DNA of 64,000 nt from Opisthorchis felineus (taxonomy: Eukaryota > Platyhelminthes > Trematoda > Opisthorchiida > Opisthorchiidae), in contig SJOL01006434.1 in NCBI GenBank assembly GCA_004794785.1, positions 330,243 through 394,242 on the forward strand. The letters are read 5' to 3'. The notes under the pieces were generated by a model. It did no database searches. It saw only the letters and a program-made list of their open reading frames with translations, and was not told the DNA's origin. The translations under genes and the position numbers were made by a program. This document shows positions 52,001 to 60,639 of this stretch, in pieces (the stretch's first letter is position 1; every line of letters begins with the position of its first letter).

Positions 52001-55000
52001 ATGACGATGCTTTAGCCATAGACAAGAATGGAGTAAACGTCAAACTGCTATTTTTTTATGGTGCTTCGTTTAAAAAACTTCATTCATTAAATAAATACAG
52101 CTATATTGCAGTAGCTTTCCACTGGTTTTAAAAGCACACGGTACCGGAAAACCGTCGACAGAAACTACCCGTGACAAGTAATTTCACATTTTTGCTTGCT
52201 GCGTTTATGTTAACTCTACAAACCTAGCGGGGTTAAAAATGAACAGTATCGTCATGGCAAGTTGGAATCCTCAACAGAACTACTATTATCATTATGTTCG
52301 GGCTTGGTCATTCAGAATTCAGTGTCCTTTATCACCCAAAGCAGTATGAGTCGGTTGAATTTGCAGCACTGTTACAGAGTAACAGATACGAGGCAAACTC
52401 TGTTGCGTCATTAGTAGCGCAGCATTTGAGCCACTTATACGTTCTTCCCACATATATCAGGTCAGGTGGTGCTAAGGATCGCTTCTGTTGACAGACAGTT
52501 AATATTAAGGAGTTAAATCTAATTTAGGGTGTATTAAATCTACGGTCAAGTAATTAATTAATGCCACATGTTTTGCTTCATAGTTCATCCTTCGATAATT
52601 TTAGAACGGCAAAAATACTAGAGAAGTTACACTTGATTTTCGTTTTTTTTCGTGGTTATTCATTATGAGATTTTCAGGTTTTGGAAGGCTTGTTAAGACC
52701 TATAGCAATCTGCGAACAGGGATTTTCTCATTTTTTACTGTACTACTCTACTTCACACTCAGTGCCACCAGAAGCTGCAATATTAGTGAACTAAATGAAC
52801 ATAGGTTTGTTCTTAGACGTACGGCTGCTCATCGGATAGTTCAGGGATAATTCTGTGGTCACTAAGATGTACATTCACCTTCAACGCTCAAAAATATTGG
52901 TTGGATTTTACTATAATTTCCTCACTCCTTTCTTCCCGGCTTTCTACGGTACATAACTTGAGTGAGGCAAGCGTATCAATCCCTTATCGAATGTGGATGT
53001 ATGCCCTCTTATATGATTGTCAACTCACTATTAAGAACGTTTGATCATACGTGCACCTAAAAAATTATGCATAAGCTTTTTAATGGACAGCCTCGTTTGG
53101 CCGTTTAATGTTGTTGTTTAAAGCTAGTTTTCGCCAAATGAATAACCCTTGCTTGTCGTTTTCGCAGCTGGAGTACTAGAAACTGGTCCCCATTTTCGGT
53201 TTCTTTTCAGTATTTTGATGCTGGAATAATCATGGCTTCTTTTGCGTCGGATGTTTTGTATGTTCGCTACGCTTCTGAAACCGCTGCGGCCATGGTGGTC
53301 TTCCTGCTTTGGCGAATTATTCGTATCATCAATGGTAGGTTATTCCGACCTTCAGTTTCATGCAATCATATCAACACCAGCGATAAGAATATTTTATAAA
53401 TTTTTTAGTCTACACTGAACGGTAAACAAATTTACAAACATATTTGCCATAAGAAAAAAATTAGAGAACAGCCTTATGCATCTCCAGAGTTAAATTTTTG
53501 GCGTAGAGACCCGAAACGGAGACGCAATAAGTGATCATTATGGAATAAGCCGATGCTGACAGGAAGCCAGGTCATGTGGGTACTCACATGATTTTGATGT
53601 GTGGTGGTTCTCTTGTGTAAACATTTTCACTTGTTTCAGGTGTTCGTGGTTGCTGGAGTACGTAGAATGTACACTCACGGGACTCTTGTTTGAACAACTG
53701 CCCTCCTGTTCTGATGCAATCATTCTGGTAAGTCCAAACCAAAGGGGTGAAGCAATGGAATCAAGCTTCGATCTTATTCGAGCTCATCGGTAGTGCATAT
53801 TATTGGCCGAGCTGGGGTATGAGCTCCGTACATTACCAGAATAATCTCGTCAGGACAGGAGGCCGACCGTTCAAACGAGAGTCATACGAGTGGGAATTTT
53901 GCAAAATCCCGCAACCACAAACACCTTAAACAAACAAGTGTTCAGCTGGTTTCAAGCGTCTGCGGCTCTACCTAACTGGTAAGTCCTGACTAGCGGACCA
54001 ATCCATTGACACAACTAAGGTATGTTAATGGGTCCTCTTTCGAGGCTTTGGGCTTTCCGCTCGCATCACTCAAGCGCACACATGTTCAACCGTTCAGAGG
54101 TAAAAGTTTTCACTTCTTCCCATTTTGGAAAGTCGATATTGTTTGAGGTAATTTTGAATAAAGCAGGCATTACTAGTCGGACAAAACAGGTTCTTGGGAT
54201 CGCTCGCCAACCTCATTTAACCCGGTCTGTCAGCATTTGGACTACGAGAGCCACAACTAATCACAATATCATCAGCATACTTGCACTGGTAGATAGAATC
54301 GGGAACGGTTGTGTCGTAGACGTTCAAGACAAAAAAGAAATGGGAAATAATAGCACCGAGGACATTTGGTTACCGAGACATGAGATCCGGATTTAATCGC
54401 CAAATAGTCATGTAGGAGTTTCAGTAAATATTTTTGGTTGCTTCCATCAGCTAGAAGGTGTAACAACAGACCATTATGGTGATCGTTCTCTCTAGTGGTA
54501 CAGAAGCTAGCAAAAATAGGTGTGCAAGGTTATCCCAGCGCGGTTTTTGGCAGACGGACTGGTGTGTAGTCATCTAGCAGGCTGACAGTCCGTCTCCATA
54601 AGATTATACCTTCAGGCTATCTTAGGACTGGGGATGTGGTAGCAATTGACCAATCTTTGAGGGTGTTCTTTGGAGACTGTCCTCCCTTAACCAACTATCT
54701 GGTAGCTGCTGGAACACTGATGGAACAGAGGTACGGCCTTTGCGCTGAGGATATTTTCACAAAATTGTTGCGGTAGCGGTGACACAGAATAGGACCACAC
54801 GCCGTATTGTAGTTCAGCCGGGTCATCAGATCCCGCATAGCATTTTTTATTAAATTGTAAATACAGCCAATCATGCTCACACGTCAGAGGGTCATCGACA
54901 TGTGTTGATTGGCTTGTCATTCCTGTAAATTCGTGGCTAAGCTTAATCAAATTAATCTATTTTGAACAAGACCAGAACCCATTACCCTTGAGCTCCTGGA

Positions 55001-58000
55001 GAGCACACCGCATATCACGATAATTTGTGTTGACAAGCGAGTTTTTTTCACGTAAATGCATTTCGTTTAATCCGTTGGTTACTTTAATTTCGTACATCGA
55101 TCAACCGTGAATGACTTGTCATTCTTTCCCCTGGAGCTGCTTCTACAGCTGTAGATTTTTTTCTCTGTAAAGATAGCGTTTCGTATACCTTAGGTTAAGG
55201 GACAGAACTTTGGACAAGAATACAACTGTGCACATGATAAAGAAATACGCAAGCGTCAGTGTATTTGTCCATTAAAGGTTTCAATCCTGAGAGCAAACTC
55301 GCACAAGCGAGCGAATACTAACTTTGCGGCGCCTAAATGGAGGTAAGGTTTGAAACGATTAAGTAGCTAAACACGGCAAGTAAAGAACCAATCCAGTCAA
55401 AAAACAGCAGTTGACGGCTAACGCATTTCAGTTCTAAACGCTTTCCCAATTTGTATTTGATCAAAAACCGGATTAAAATATATCCCCAAGAATATCGTGG
55501 CAGCAAAATGTTGTTTCAGGTCTGTTTTAAGTGATTTTTTATACCCGCGAAGGCACCTTAACTCTAATGAATAACTCTTTTACTGATCAAATGCAATTTA
55601 GTTCGACTAAATATTACGTTGATATTTTTGGTGTGAAAGATATGGCAAGAGCTGCCAGTAACATTTGTTCTCACTACCGGGTGTATTCTGAAGCCTCCTG
55701 TCGTTGGTAATTTTGAGCTGTTTCCACTTATTATTTAATATGGTTTGACACTGGCTATTTTGGATTATAAGTATTGACGAATTAACCTATGTGGCCATCA
55801 ATCGAGAACGACTTGATATACTACCTGTCCAAGTTAAACAATTACTGAGGACTAAACCATAAAGTTATCGCTGACTTACTGATCACTGCAAGCCAGTAGA
55901 ATTTTTGAACCTCAAGAATTTTTATTTCTCTTTTATTTCATAATTGAGAGGAGCTTGGGACTACCATTATGACAACTTTTAAAGCTATTTTGTGTGTCAA
56001 AATGTCCTCAGCTACATATACCAGCTTCACTGGAATAAATTTAGCTTAATTTAGGTAAAAGGTTTACTTTAAGTAATAAAAAATATGGCACAGCCCAGTC
56101 AAAAACATACAAGTGTAAATTCTGTAAAGCAAGTTTCCTGAATAGGTTCTTCTATATTATGGGGCGATGGTTAAGTATTGTCCAGCTTTAGGAAACGCAA
56201 AATAGTGGGTATTTTGGAGTTTCTTTGGTTCAGATAGGCCCAAGGGGAGACAGGCTTTGTTCAGTTTTTTCTACACAAAGTGGCACTGAAAGCGTCCACG
56301 GACGCTAACTCATGTCTACACTGTGGTGTTATAAATTAATGAAGACGGTTGTGTCCCTAAAGTTCTGTCAAACGTTTCACCAGCGTGAATACATCGACTG
56401 CCTGTTTAAAGCCTTTCGATACGATTATGAAGCCTAGAGTCACTTAAAAAGACGCAATATGACATTCTATGGTGTATCACAACGTAGCCAAGATCATTTT
56501 ACATCTGCACCGATGGCATCCATCCAACCAAAGGGTTATTTCAAGGATTCAATTAGGCACCATCTGGGCATTTGTTTGGTCGTTCCACATGTTTGATGTA
56601 TCAGAATGACTTTTGCTCTAATCCATGATCGACCATGATGTGAACGCTATAAAAACTCGCCTTAGATTATGGTTCTTTTGAGTGACAACGCATCCTTTAA
56701 AGTCGCAACGCGATCTTAGGCCCCGATACTTGACATAATTTCCGAGTCACTGCGGGACAGAGGACAAAAGGAAACTCCAGGAAATTTCATCTAGGCGATG
56801 TGAAAAAACAGCACATGCTAAATGTGCAGCCAGTACTTTTGTGGACTTTGGCAAACCCCTGTTTTCTGATACCGACCAAGATTCATTACATTTTTATTGT
56901 CCGAAAGCACTGCCCAAATATGCTTTTCGTGCAGTCGGATTTCTGTTGTAATGACCTCAGTCGGCTAAATGTGGGCACACTTTTCATTGTAAGACTTTTA
57001 AATGCGAGATAACGTGGACCACCAACGATGCACCGGTCGAAAGGGAATAAACAGCCTTCTGTAATACTGGTCAAAACGAACACACGGTTTACTTTGCATT
57101 TAGTCGACATTCATACATTGCGAAATCACGTACAGGCCTTATTGAATGAGCATCTAACTCCAGTTTCGAGAGTCATAAGAATAAGAGTAAAACCGCAAAA
57201 TTAGCAGGATTTTTTGCTGTTTAGTCAAACCTGAGCAATGGATAAAAGAGCACAGTGCTTTTCATTAAGGTTGGTGGTTGAAAAAACAACAATAATTGCA
57301 CAGCCTTTTCTCACAACTGAACTTTTTTACCACCATGTCTGACTTTTATCAGAAGCAAGACACTCATAATCACAAAAAAGCTGGGGTTTACTGGTGTCTA
57401 TCAATTGACGATCAGCCTGCAAGAGGCTGTTCGATTGACATGACCGTCACATGCACGTGGGTTGACGCTAAGATGAGATCACGCTACTGTTCGATGTTAA
57501 GAAACTCCAACAGGCGTGTTGACTGACGCAGACAGGCTGTATGTAGAATACCAGCGCTTCCGCATAGCACCGTTCTGCGTACCTTTTCAAACCTGTTTCG
57601 AATCTCCCTACTAACCTAGTACAACTAGCACTGAAAGATGTACGTACTTCTTGGATCACTGTATCTACAAAAAGCACAGGCGTTCCGAACATTGCCTAAG
57701 TGTTGCCACAACCAGATACTCTACTCTTAAGGAAAATGCATAATTAAATCGGTACTTATAAGCCTATCCCACTGTAGTTTCGTAGAACACAAGATCAGTG
57801 ATACTGCGTATCTAGCTACTTCCGAGTATCAGTTGCGGAAGTGTTTATCCGTAGACTTAATCCGTTATATTTAAAATAAACTAAAATATAAACGAAATTT
57901 AAAGTAAAATATGCATACTTTCCTCTATTTTACTACAGCTCTAATGATGCACAAACAACAACAGTATGAATTGCGAATCGCGATGCAGAAGCGGGCCCGG

Positions 58001-58803
58001 CGTTTGTTAGGCCGGAAGATGGAAATAATTCGAACGGAAAAAGAAATGCAGGACGTGAGTATAACATCATCTCACTACATAAGTAATTAATTCCGAAATT
58101 CTAATGCGATTGTACGTATTTCTACCACTCTGAAGAATCAACTCTGTGAGACATGCCTCTATGAATTTATCAGATAATGTGGCATGGCATGTGTACCTAA
58201 CCTGGACGGAAAGTAGTAAGAAAAATATCCTCGGAACCAGAAAATAAGGGCAGTGAATTCTGGTTAGTGGAAATATTTTACGTACCAATCTATTCAGTTT
58301 CTTAGCAAAATTTTACCTGCGGTTTGTTTTGTGATCAAATCAGTTGTTTGGATTTTGTTGGTAGTGTACGACTCTCCTGAGTATGTGAACTTATTTTTGG
58401 TTGCAACAAACAGTGGTGCTTCGACAGGTACATAGTGAGAAGGATACTATTCAAGCCTTGGTCTTGAAATACTAATAAGCTTTTACATTTTGAGGCGCCA
58501 ACCGCCGGGTGCGGCAGTCTGATACGGATATTTTGCTTGAATATAGTTCATAAACCCAGGGGTTCAGAAAAGCTGGCTACGAAGATCCCGGAAACAGTTA
58601 AACCAAAATTATGTTCTTAGTTATTTTCTTAAAAAAATTATGGACATTGTGCTCAGACAAATTCCCTTTTCTTTCTAATGCAGAAACATATCGGCGCTCT
58701 AGAGGATCTGCTGAGGGAACTCGGAGCAAGCACTGAGGTAATTCGGCGGTGCAAACCACGCTGTGAGTTTAAATTTGCCGCCAAATATCGCGATTGCGGT
58801 TAG
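27830..58803 (+). CDS. HVCN1: Voltage-gated proton channel, Hv1/HVCN1 family (multi-exon gene)
   Basis: Hv1 channels are dimeric membrane proteins with four helices (S1-S4) that carry H+ out through the voltage-sensor domain itself. A C-terminal coiled coil pairs the subunits. Nine exons join in phase to 538 codons (1,614 nt). S1 has the selectivity aspartate (human D112; GAT 31,782-31,784) and E119. S2 keeps H140, F150 and K157. S3 keeps D174 (53,217-53,219) and D185 (53,250-53,252). S4 has WRIIRIIN, matching human W207, R208, R211 and N214. From that Asn to the end of the last exon the length equals human Hv1 (55 residues) with a leucine-zipper-like heptad pattern. Human Hv1 is 273 residues, so this protein is about twice as long, mainly through an S1-S2 insertion. 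Intron phases are 0, 2, 2, 1, 1, 0, 1, 0. The core exons are secure; the first two exons and the exact C-terminus are not. Confidence 0.92.
28430..28506 (+). CDS. HVCN1: Hv1 candidate exon 2 (N-terminal cytosolic region)
   Basis: The acceptor TTACAG precedes GACGAAATAATG. The 25 codons (DEIMIEAQQIPTYRFTGTSS and following) end in phase 2 at TC|GTTAGT, a usable but not strong donor. Phase 2 is exactly what the following, secure exon at 29,007 requires. The exon also contains its own ATG at 28,439 in good context, so translation might begin here if exon 1 is wrong. Confidence 0.35.
29007..29132 (+). CDS. HVCN1: Hv1 exon 3: cytosolic segment before S1
   Basis: The acceptor TTTGGTTTTAG and the very strong donor AAAAAC|GTAAGT bound 126 nt with phase 2 at both ends. 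It encodes YGYDFDWSRNRAILKQLVKD and then a charged, helical-looking stretch ending LQQRGRKT. Joined to the next exon it reads directly into the amphipathic pre-S1 segment, as in Hv1, where a basic cytosolic region precedes S1. The sequence is not conserved enough to identify alone. Splice quality and phase fit make it convincing. Confidence 0.75.
31709..31833 (+). CDS. HVCN1: Hv1 exon 4: transmembrane helix S1
   Basis: A polypyrimidine tract and CTCTCAG precede the exon; the donor is CAAA|GTGAGT (phase 1). The exon encodes the pre-S1 helix WRQYLLTILRSHMMQ and then the S1 helix IILSLLVLLDAGIVITEIVL. The aspartate in VLLDAG (codon 31,782-31,784) aligns with human D112, the proton selectivity filter. 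The glutamate seven residues later (31,803-31,805) aligns with E119. The pattern LDAxxVxxE is diagnostic for Hv1 S1 and is not shared by ordinary voltage-gated cation channels. Confidence 0.92.
35380..36300. repeat. Diverged inverted repeat arms flanking about 0.65 kb
   Basis: The segment 35,520-35,564 read on the minus strand (GCGCCTGATGAGACAGTTGA and onwards to GTGCAAAAC) resembles 36,223-36,264 on the plus strand (GCGCCTGATGAGATGGTGAA and onwards to ATGCAAAAC). Identity is roughly three quarters over about 45 bases. The arms face away from each other around a 0.65-kb middle. They may be two oppositely inserted copies of one repeat or the remains of one palindromic element. No transposase is visible. 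Confidence 0.55.
37037..37053. repeat. (TA)n microsatellite
   Basis: A short run of alternating T and A. Similar short runs occur at about 39,784-39,798 and 33,045-33,060. They lie within introns of the Hv1 gene. Confidence 0.9.
38178..38564 (+). CDS. HVCN1: Hv1 exon 5: first half of the expanded S1-S2 linker
   Basis: The acceptor CCGTTTTTCAG and the donor CCAG|GTAGTA enclose 387 nt, phase 1 at both ends, matching exons 4 and 6. The 128 full codons begin YKNNFRQRLHDIRQILCTIV and continue into a Ser/His/Gly/Pro-rich, probably disordered stretch with one N-glycosylation sequon (NST). There is no transmembrane helix. It lies between S1 and S2, a loop that is extracellular in Hv1 and only about a dozen residues long in human. 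Since its length is a multiple of three, it could be a cassette exon whose skipping keeps the frame. Confidence 0.8.
38565..41699. other. Hv1 intron 5 (3.1 kb)
   Basis: No exon or element recognised. A 96-codon plus-strand frame at 39,183-39,473 starts directly after a stop, lacks splice sites and resembles nothing known to me. Confidence 0.5.
41700..42097 (+). CDS. HVCN1: Hv1 exon 6: second half of the S1-S2 linker and helix S2
   Basis: The acceptor CATCCCAG and donor AATGAG|GTGAGT bound 398 nt (phase 1 in, phase 0 out). The first 100 codons are a basic, Thr-rich linker with sequons NHT and NGT. From 42,002 the exon reads HYLSIAITGLFLICVIIKII, which is S2. It aligns without gaps to human H140-Y141 through K157, with F150 conserved (F in GLFLI). 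The residue at human E153 is Cys here (TGC, 42,041-42,043). The exon ends with FLRDTNE, the short S2-S3 cytosolic turn, in exact length register with human. Confidence 0.92.
45865..46260 (+). mobile_element. 3' end of an RTE-type retrotransposon (one long frame with nonsense codons)
   Basis: A single frame from 45,865 reads MHSILLCGSET followed by TGA where the family has Trp (ETW). It continues AKKLSVFEH, a stop, CLRSTAQFWCEHFVSNAEVL, HRLRWLGHVLCMLVDWLPRT and MTW at about 46,185. The family form is LLYGSETWPLR...RRLSVFDHRCLRSIARIWWEHRVSNAEVR...HRLRWLGHVLRMPxxRLPRR...GGQTKTW. The frame is largely kept with only point nonsense changes. This suggests a younger, less shuffled copy than the ones at 22 and 26 kb. 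It is sense-oriented within the Hv1 intron. Confidence 0.9.
46548..47206 (-). pseudogene. Broken M3-family oligopeptidase fragment (N-terminal helical region)
   Basis: M3 enzymes (oligopeptidase A, thimet oligopeptidase) are zinc peptidases of the cytosol or mitochondrion. Read on the minus strand this segment gives DFESLPKIESI, SRLSEDIKRGDIPLTSNALL, HSLEEIFYPVEHRFQILHSV, DIYRALLTVRANNSALCPAE, KAMLEALILERWKHGSAL and KEKLDRLHNLQAELQKEEQL. The order matches the M3 N-terminal domain (..PLEE...LHSV...Y.AL......L..EE+.LLE..LRDF...GA.L....+E.L..L...L..LE..F). TAA (46,861-46,863) and TGA (46,852-46,854) interrupt a continuous frame, and a one-base frame change follows near 46,715. The catalytic HExxH region was not found. 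A good donor (TTTG|GTAAGTG) ends it at 46,548, and a plausible acceptor lies near 47,206. Intron signals suggest a duplicated gene piece, not a retrocopy. Confidence 0.62.
49355..49680 (+). repeat. Dispersed repeat, copy 1 (two modules)
   Basis: Module one (49,355-49,432) begins ATTCTGTTGAGTCCATACCA and ends near CATCAGTGCATAT. A related sequence lies at 53,718-53,798. Module two (49,613-49,665, GTTGTGTCAATCGATTGACT and onwards) is related to 53,965-54,019 read on the minus strand. The family is not named; it is probably the 3' region of the LINE at 54 kb or an associated repeat. Confidence 0.6.
49755..49840 (+). repeat. tRNA-derived SINE head
   Basis: The sequence GTGGAGTATTGGTAACACGC (49,781 on) resembles an A-box region, with a B-box-like GTGTTCGGAAGTCAAACCC about 35 bases further on. 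The middle, CGCGCCTCGCATGTC, is shaped like a tRNA anticodon arm. The G+C-rich stretch continues past 49,900. I read it as a SINE and not a functional tRNA, because both boxes carry mismatches and no full cloverleaf is evident. Confidence 0.55.
53211..53334 (+). CDS. HVCN1: Hv1 exon 7: helices S3 and S4
   Basis: The acceptor GTTTCTTTTCAG and donor AATG|GTAGGT bound 124 nt (phase 0 in, phase 1 out). It encodes YFDAGIIMASFASDV, which is S3 with aspartates at human D174 and D185. A short loop without histidine follows, then S4: MVVFLLWRIIRIIN. W, both arginines and Asn match human W207, R208, R211 and N214. The position of the first gating arginine (R205) is Leu (CTG, 53,304-53,306). The stretch from D185 to the S4 Trp is two residues shorter than in human. 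Confidence 0.95.
53718..53800 (+). repeat. Dispersed repeat, copy 2 (module one)
   Basis: ATTCTGGTAAGTCCAAACCA and the following bases up to GGTAGTGCATAT align to the copy at 49,355 at roughly 70% identity. Its companion module lies 0.2 kb downstream but in the opposite orientation to that seen at 49.6 kb. Confidence 0.6.
53965..54520 (-). mobile_element. Non-LTR retrotransposon reverse-transcriptase relic, minus strand
   Basis: On the minus strand a frame reads VPDSIYQCKYADDIVISCGS, which carries the YADD catalytic box of reverse transcriptases (54,264-54,275). It is preceded in shifted frame by LLKLLHDYLAIKSGSHVSVT, matching the 'xxYLxxRxQxVxV' block that precedes GVPQGSVLGPLLF, and by a corrupted form of that block (PNVLGAIISHFFF). 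The style is Jockey/CR1-like, not RTE. Frame changes show it is dead. It lies antisense to the Hv1 gene. Confidence 0.8.
57939..58054 (+). CDS. HVCN1: Hv1 exon 8: end of S4 and first part of the C-terminal coiled coil
   Basis: The acceptor TACTACAG and the strong donor GAC|GTGAGT bound 116 nt (phase 1 in, phase 0 out). It encodes ALMMHKQQQYELRIAMQKRA, then a charged helix through RRLLGRKMEIIRTEKEMQD. It follows RIIN exactly as GIIISVKTRSE follows it in human Hv1. S4 and the coiled coil are continuous in this family, and dimerisation through the coil couples gating of the two pores. The basic composition is typical. Confidence 0.9.
58684..58803 (+). CDS. HVCN1: Hv1 exon 9: end of the coiled coil, with or without a read-through tail
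   Basis: The acceptor TTTCTAATGCAG opens 18 codons, KHIGALEDLLRELGASTE, aligned with human ...EIERLNKLLRQHGLL. At 58,737 there is a moderate donor, GAG|GTAATT. If it is not used, the frame continues 21 codons (VIRRCKPRCEFKFAAKYRDC, then Gly) to a TAG at 58,801-58,803. If used, the next exon must accept phase 0. The visible downstream acceptors at 59,631 and 63,267 would then give only 13 and 18 codons before a stop. I could not locate a polyadenylation signal that decides between these. Confidence 0.8.
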   Translation, partial: KHIGALEDLLRELGASTEVIRRCKPRCEFKFAAKYRDCG

Positions 58804-59630
58804 ATAACTGCATATAAGCATGCTCAAGTAAAGTAACCCAGTTGCTTAATAGCAAACTAGAAGAGGACATTCAAGGCGTACTCATTGGCAGTTTTTGTGT
58901 TTATCCGAATCTGAATGGCGTCATACTATTTTTTGCACGCTTGACATATGTGAAGCTTTTCCTCGGATCTGGCAACGTTAGGAGTTATCAGAATAAGAGT
59001 TTTGGACAGACGATGCAGTTACTGTCAAGCATTTTTTATCGTATGGTTGATAAGATCGCCGGTTGTTCAGCCATCAAAACACCCGTGGTCAGGCGGTACT
59101 GATTGTCCAGTACTTTCTAACTGTGTGCTGCAGAGCCTCGCGTCTACGCACTAACAACAAACGGCTGTTTTATTTTGGTTGGAATTATATGATCGTTGGT
59201 CTTGCGAGCACTACCTCATAACAGACTGACTACCAACGAACAAAAATATACTGTACCGTGCAAGTCCATTAATTATATAGGCCACAGTGAGGCACGCGCG
59301 AAACCGCAAAACTCCACATATTCACATTAAATACCATCAACGAACGGGGTTCTGCAGATTTAACAGTAATATTAGTGGAAAGCGTACGCGCTTCGGCGTG
59401 TCGGGGTGTACCTGCTAATGTGTGCCGGGTTAAACAGCACTCAGTACAATAGGCTGCAACCATCGATAAGAGAACGCGATCTATATCAGGTTGAACAATT
59501 CTAAATTCGGCTTTTAGCCACGTCCCTCTAAAGCGGCCATCACCCCGATCATACTGCCTTCCATCCATTGCTCTTCTCCGCTGAAAATTAGTGTCCTGCT
59601 TGAAACATGCATCCGAGATCTTGCTTTCAG

Positions 59631-60037
59631 TCGTTCTGGCGCCAAAAGTTATCCATAACTCGTGTATATTGATCGCGCATGTACACCAACCCAACTGGCA
59701 CTACAAATTTCAACGGAGCCTGAAAAAGTGGCGCACCCTGAAAGATGATATCCACAGAGAAGGGTGCGGCGCTTACGTTTTCTGCTCGTGGTTTGATGGG
59801 AAGAAATCATTTAATGTGATTCCTCAGGTACCTTCTGGTATTCGAATACTGGTGAACCCAATGAATGAATTTGTCCATGAATTTTTCCATAGTGCTACCG
59901 GGATACCTAAGGTTGCATTTCTAATGGTTGGCAGGTGCCCCTCAAGCTATATCAATTCCATGCCCCACGGAACAAGAGAAAGTGGTCACTGTTGTGGAAA
60001 AAGCTTGCTGGGACAAATTCTACATTTTGCTTCCTGA
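59631..60037 (+). CDS. Unrecognised open frame, possible exon(s)
   Basis: A good acceptor (TTGCTTTCAG) opens a frame with coding-like composition: QRSLKKWRTLKDDIHREGCG, AYVFCSWFDGKKSFNVIPQ. A possible donor (CAG|GTACCT) falls at 59,827. Without splicing the frame stays open to 60,037. A second frame with a possible acceptor GGCAG at 59,934 runs to 60,152 and reads ISIPCPTEQEKVVTVVEKAC. The WFDGKK stretch faintly recalls DDE transposases of the piggyBac type, but this is too weak to call. It may be an unknown gene or a decayed transposon. The entry phase (1) does not continue the Hv1 frame. Confidence 0.3.
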
Positions 60038-60639
60038 ATATGCACCACATGCATTCACGAGGTTTGTAGCAAAATCACTTCCTAGAAGCATGCTGCAAGG
60101 AAGCTTTTACGTCAGCTGCTACTATGTTTATATGCAGACAAACGGCGAGTGATTCGTAACATGACACGAGAAAATTAGATCAGGTGGATAAACTCTAACT
60201 TCACTTTTGCAGAAGTTCAAATTTACTAAAAAGAACTGTTGCCGGTTACCCCGCACCTTCAGTATTGCTGATAAATTCTACTGTACTATTCAGCACTTCA
60301 ATATCTCTTGGTCTTGTTAAAAAAACAGTTTTGGGTAGGTAGAATCATCTGTTGTTTCCCTTGCACGGTGTTATCCCTTACGCCGTATCCAAACTTGTCG
60401 CCCTGTTGGAACACACACTTGCATATTTCACAGCTTGGCAAATTTTACCAGTGCATTCTGTCAGTAACCTTATGATAAGTTTTCGGCTACAATGAGGAAC
60501 GGGTGTTTATATTAATTCAAGAATGTACTCCATTCGCCAACCAATTCCTAAGTAACAGTGGCCCTTTTTTGAATCCGTGACTGCTATACAGTTTTTCAGT
60601 TTTTCAGCCGTTTGGCTGTAGCACCCTTTCAGCTTATGG

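Larger units (their letters stand above)
42098..53210. other. Hv1 intron 6 (11.1 kb), with nested remnants
   Basis: This is the largest intron. It contains an RTE 3' end (45.9-46.3 kb, +), a broken M3 peptidase fragment (46.5-47.2 kb, -), a dispersed repeat (49.3-49.7 kb) and a tRNA-derived SINE (49.8 kb). The rest has open frames up to about 110 codons (45,482-45,814 and 50,193-50,528, minus strand) that I do not recognise. A plus-strand frame at about 52,283-52,468 ends at ATCAG|GTCAGG and might be a stray exon. Confidence 0.6.
53335..57938. other. Hv1 intron 7 (4.6 kb)
   Basis: It contains the second dispersed-repeat copy and a minus-strand LINE relic (53.7-54.5 kb). From 54.6 kb to the acceptor I recognise nothing. 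Open frames at 54,687-54,950 (minus) and 57,296-57,526 (plus) have no motif. Confidence 0.55.

Noticed and set aside
54022..54396. 124-codon plus-strand open frame
   Set aside because: It is the antisense shadow of the minus-strand reverse-transcriptase relic that contains the YADD box.
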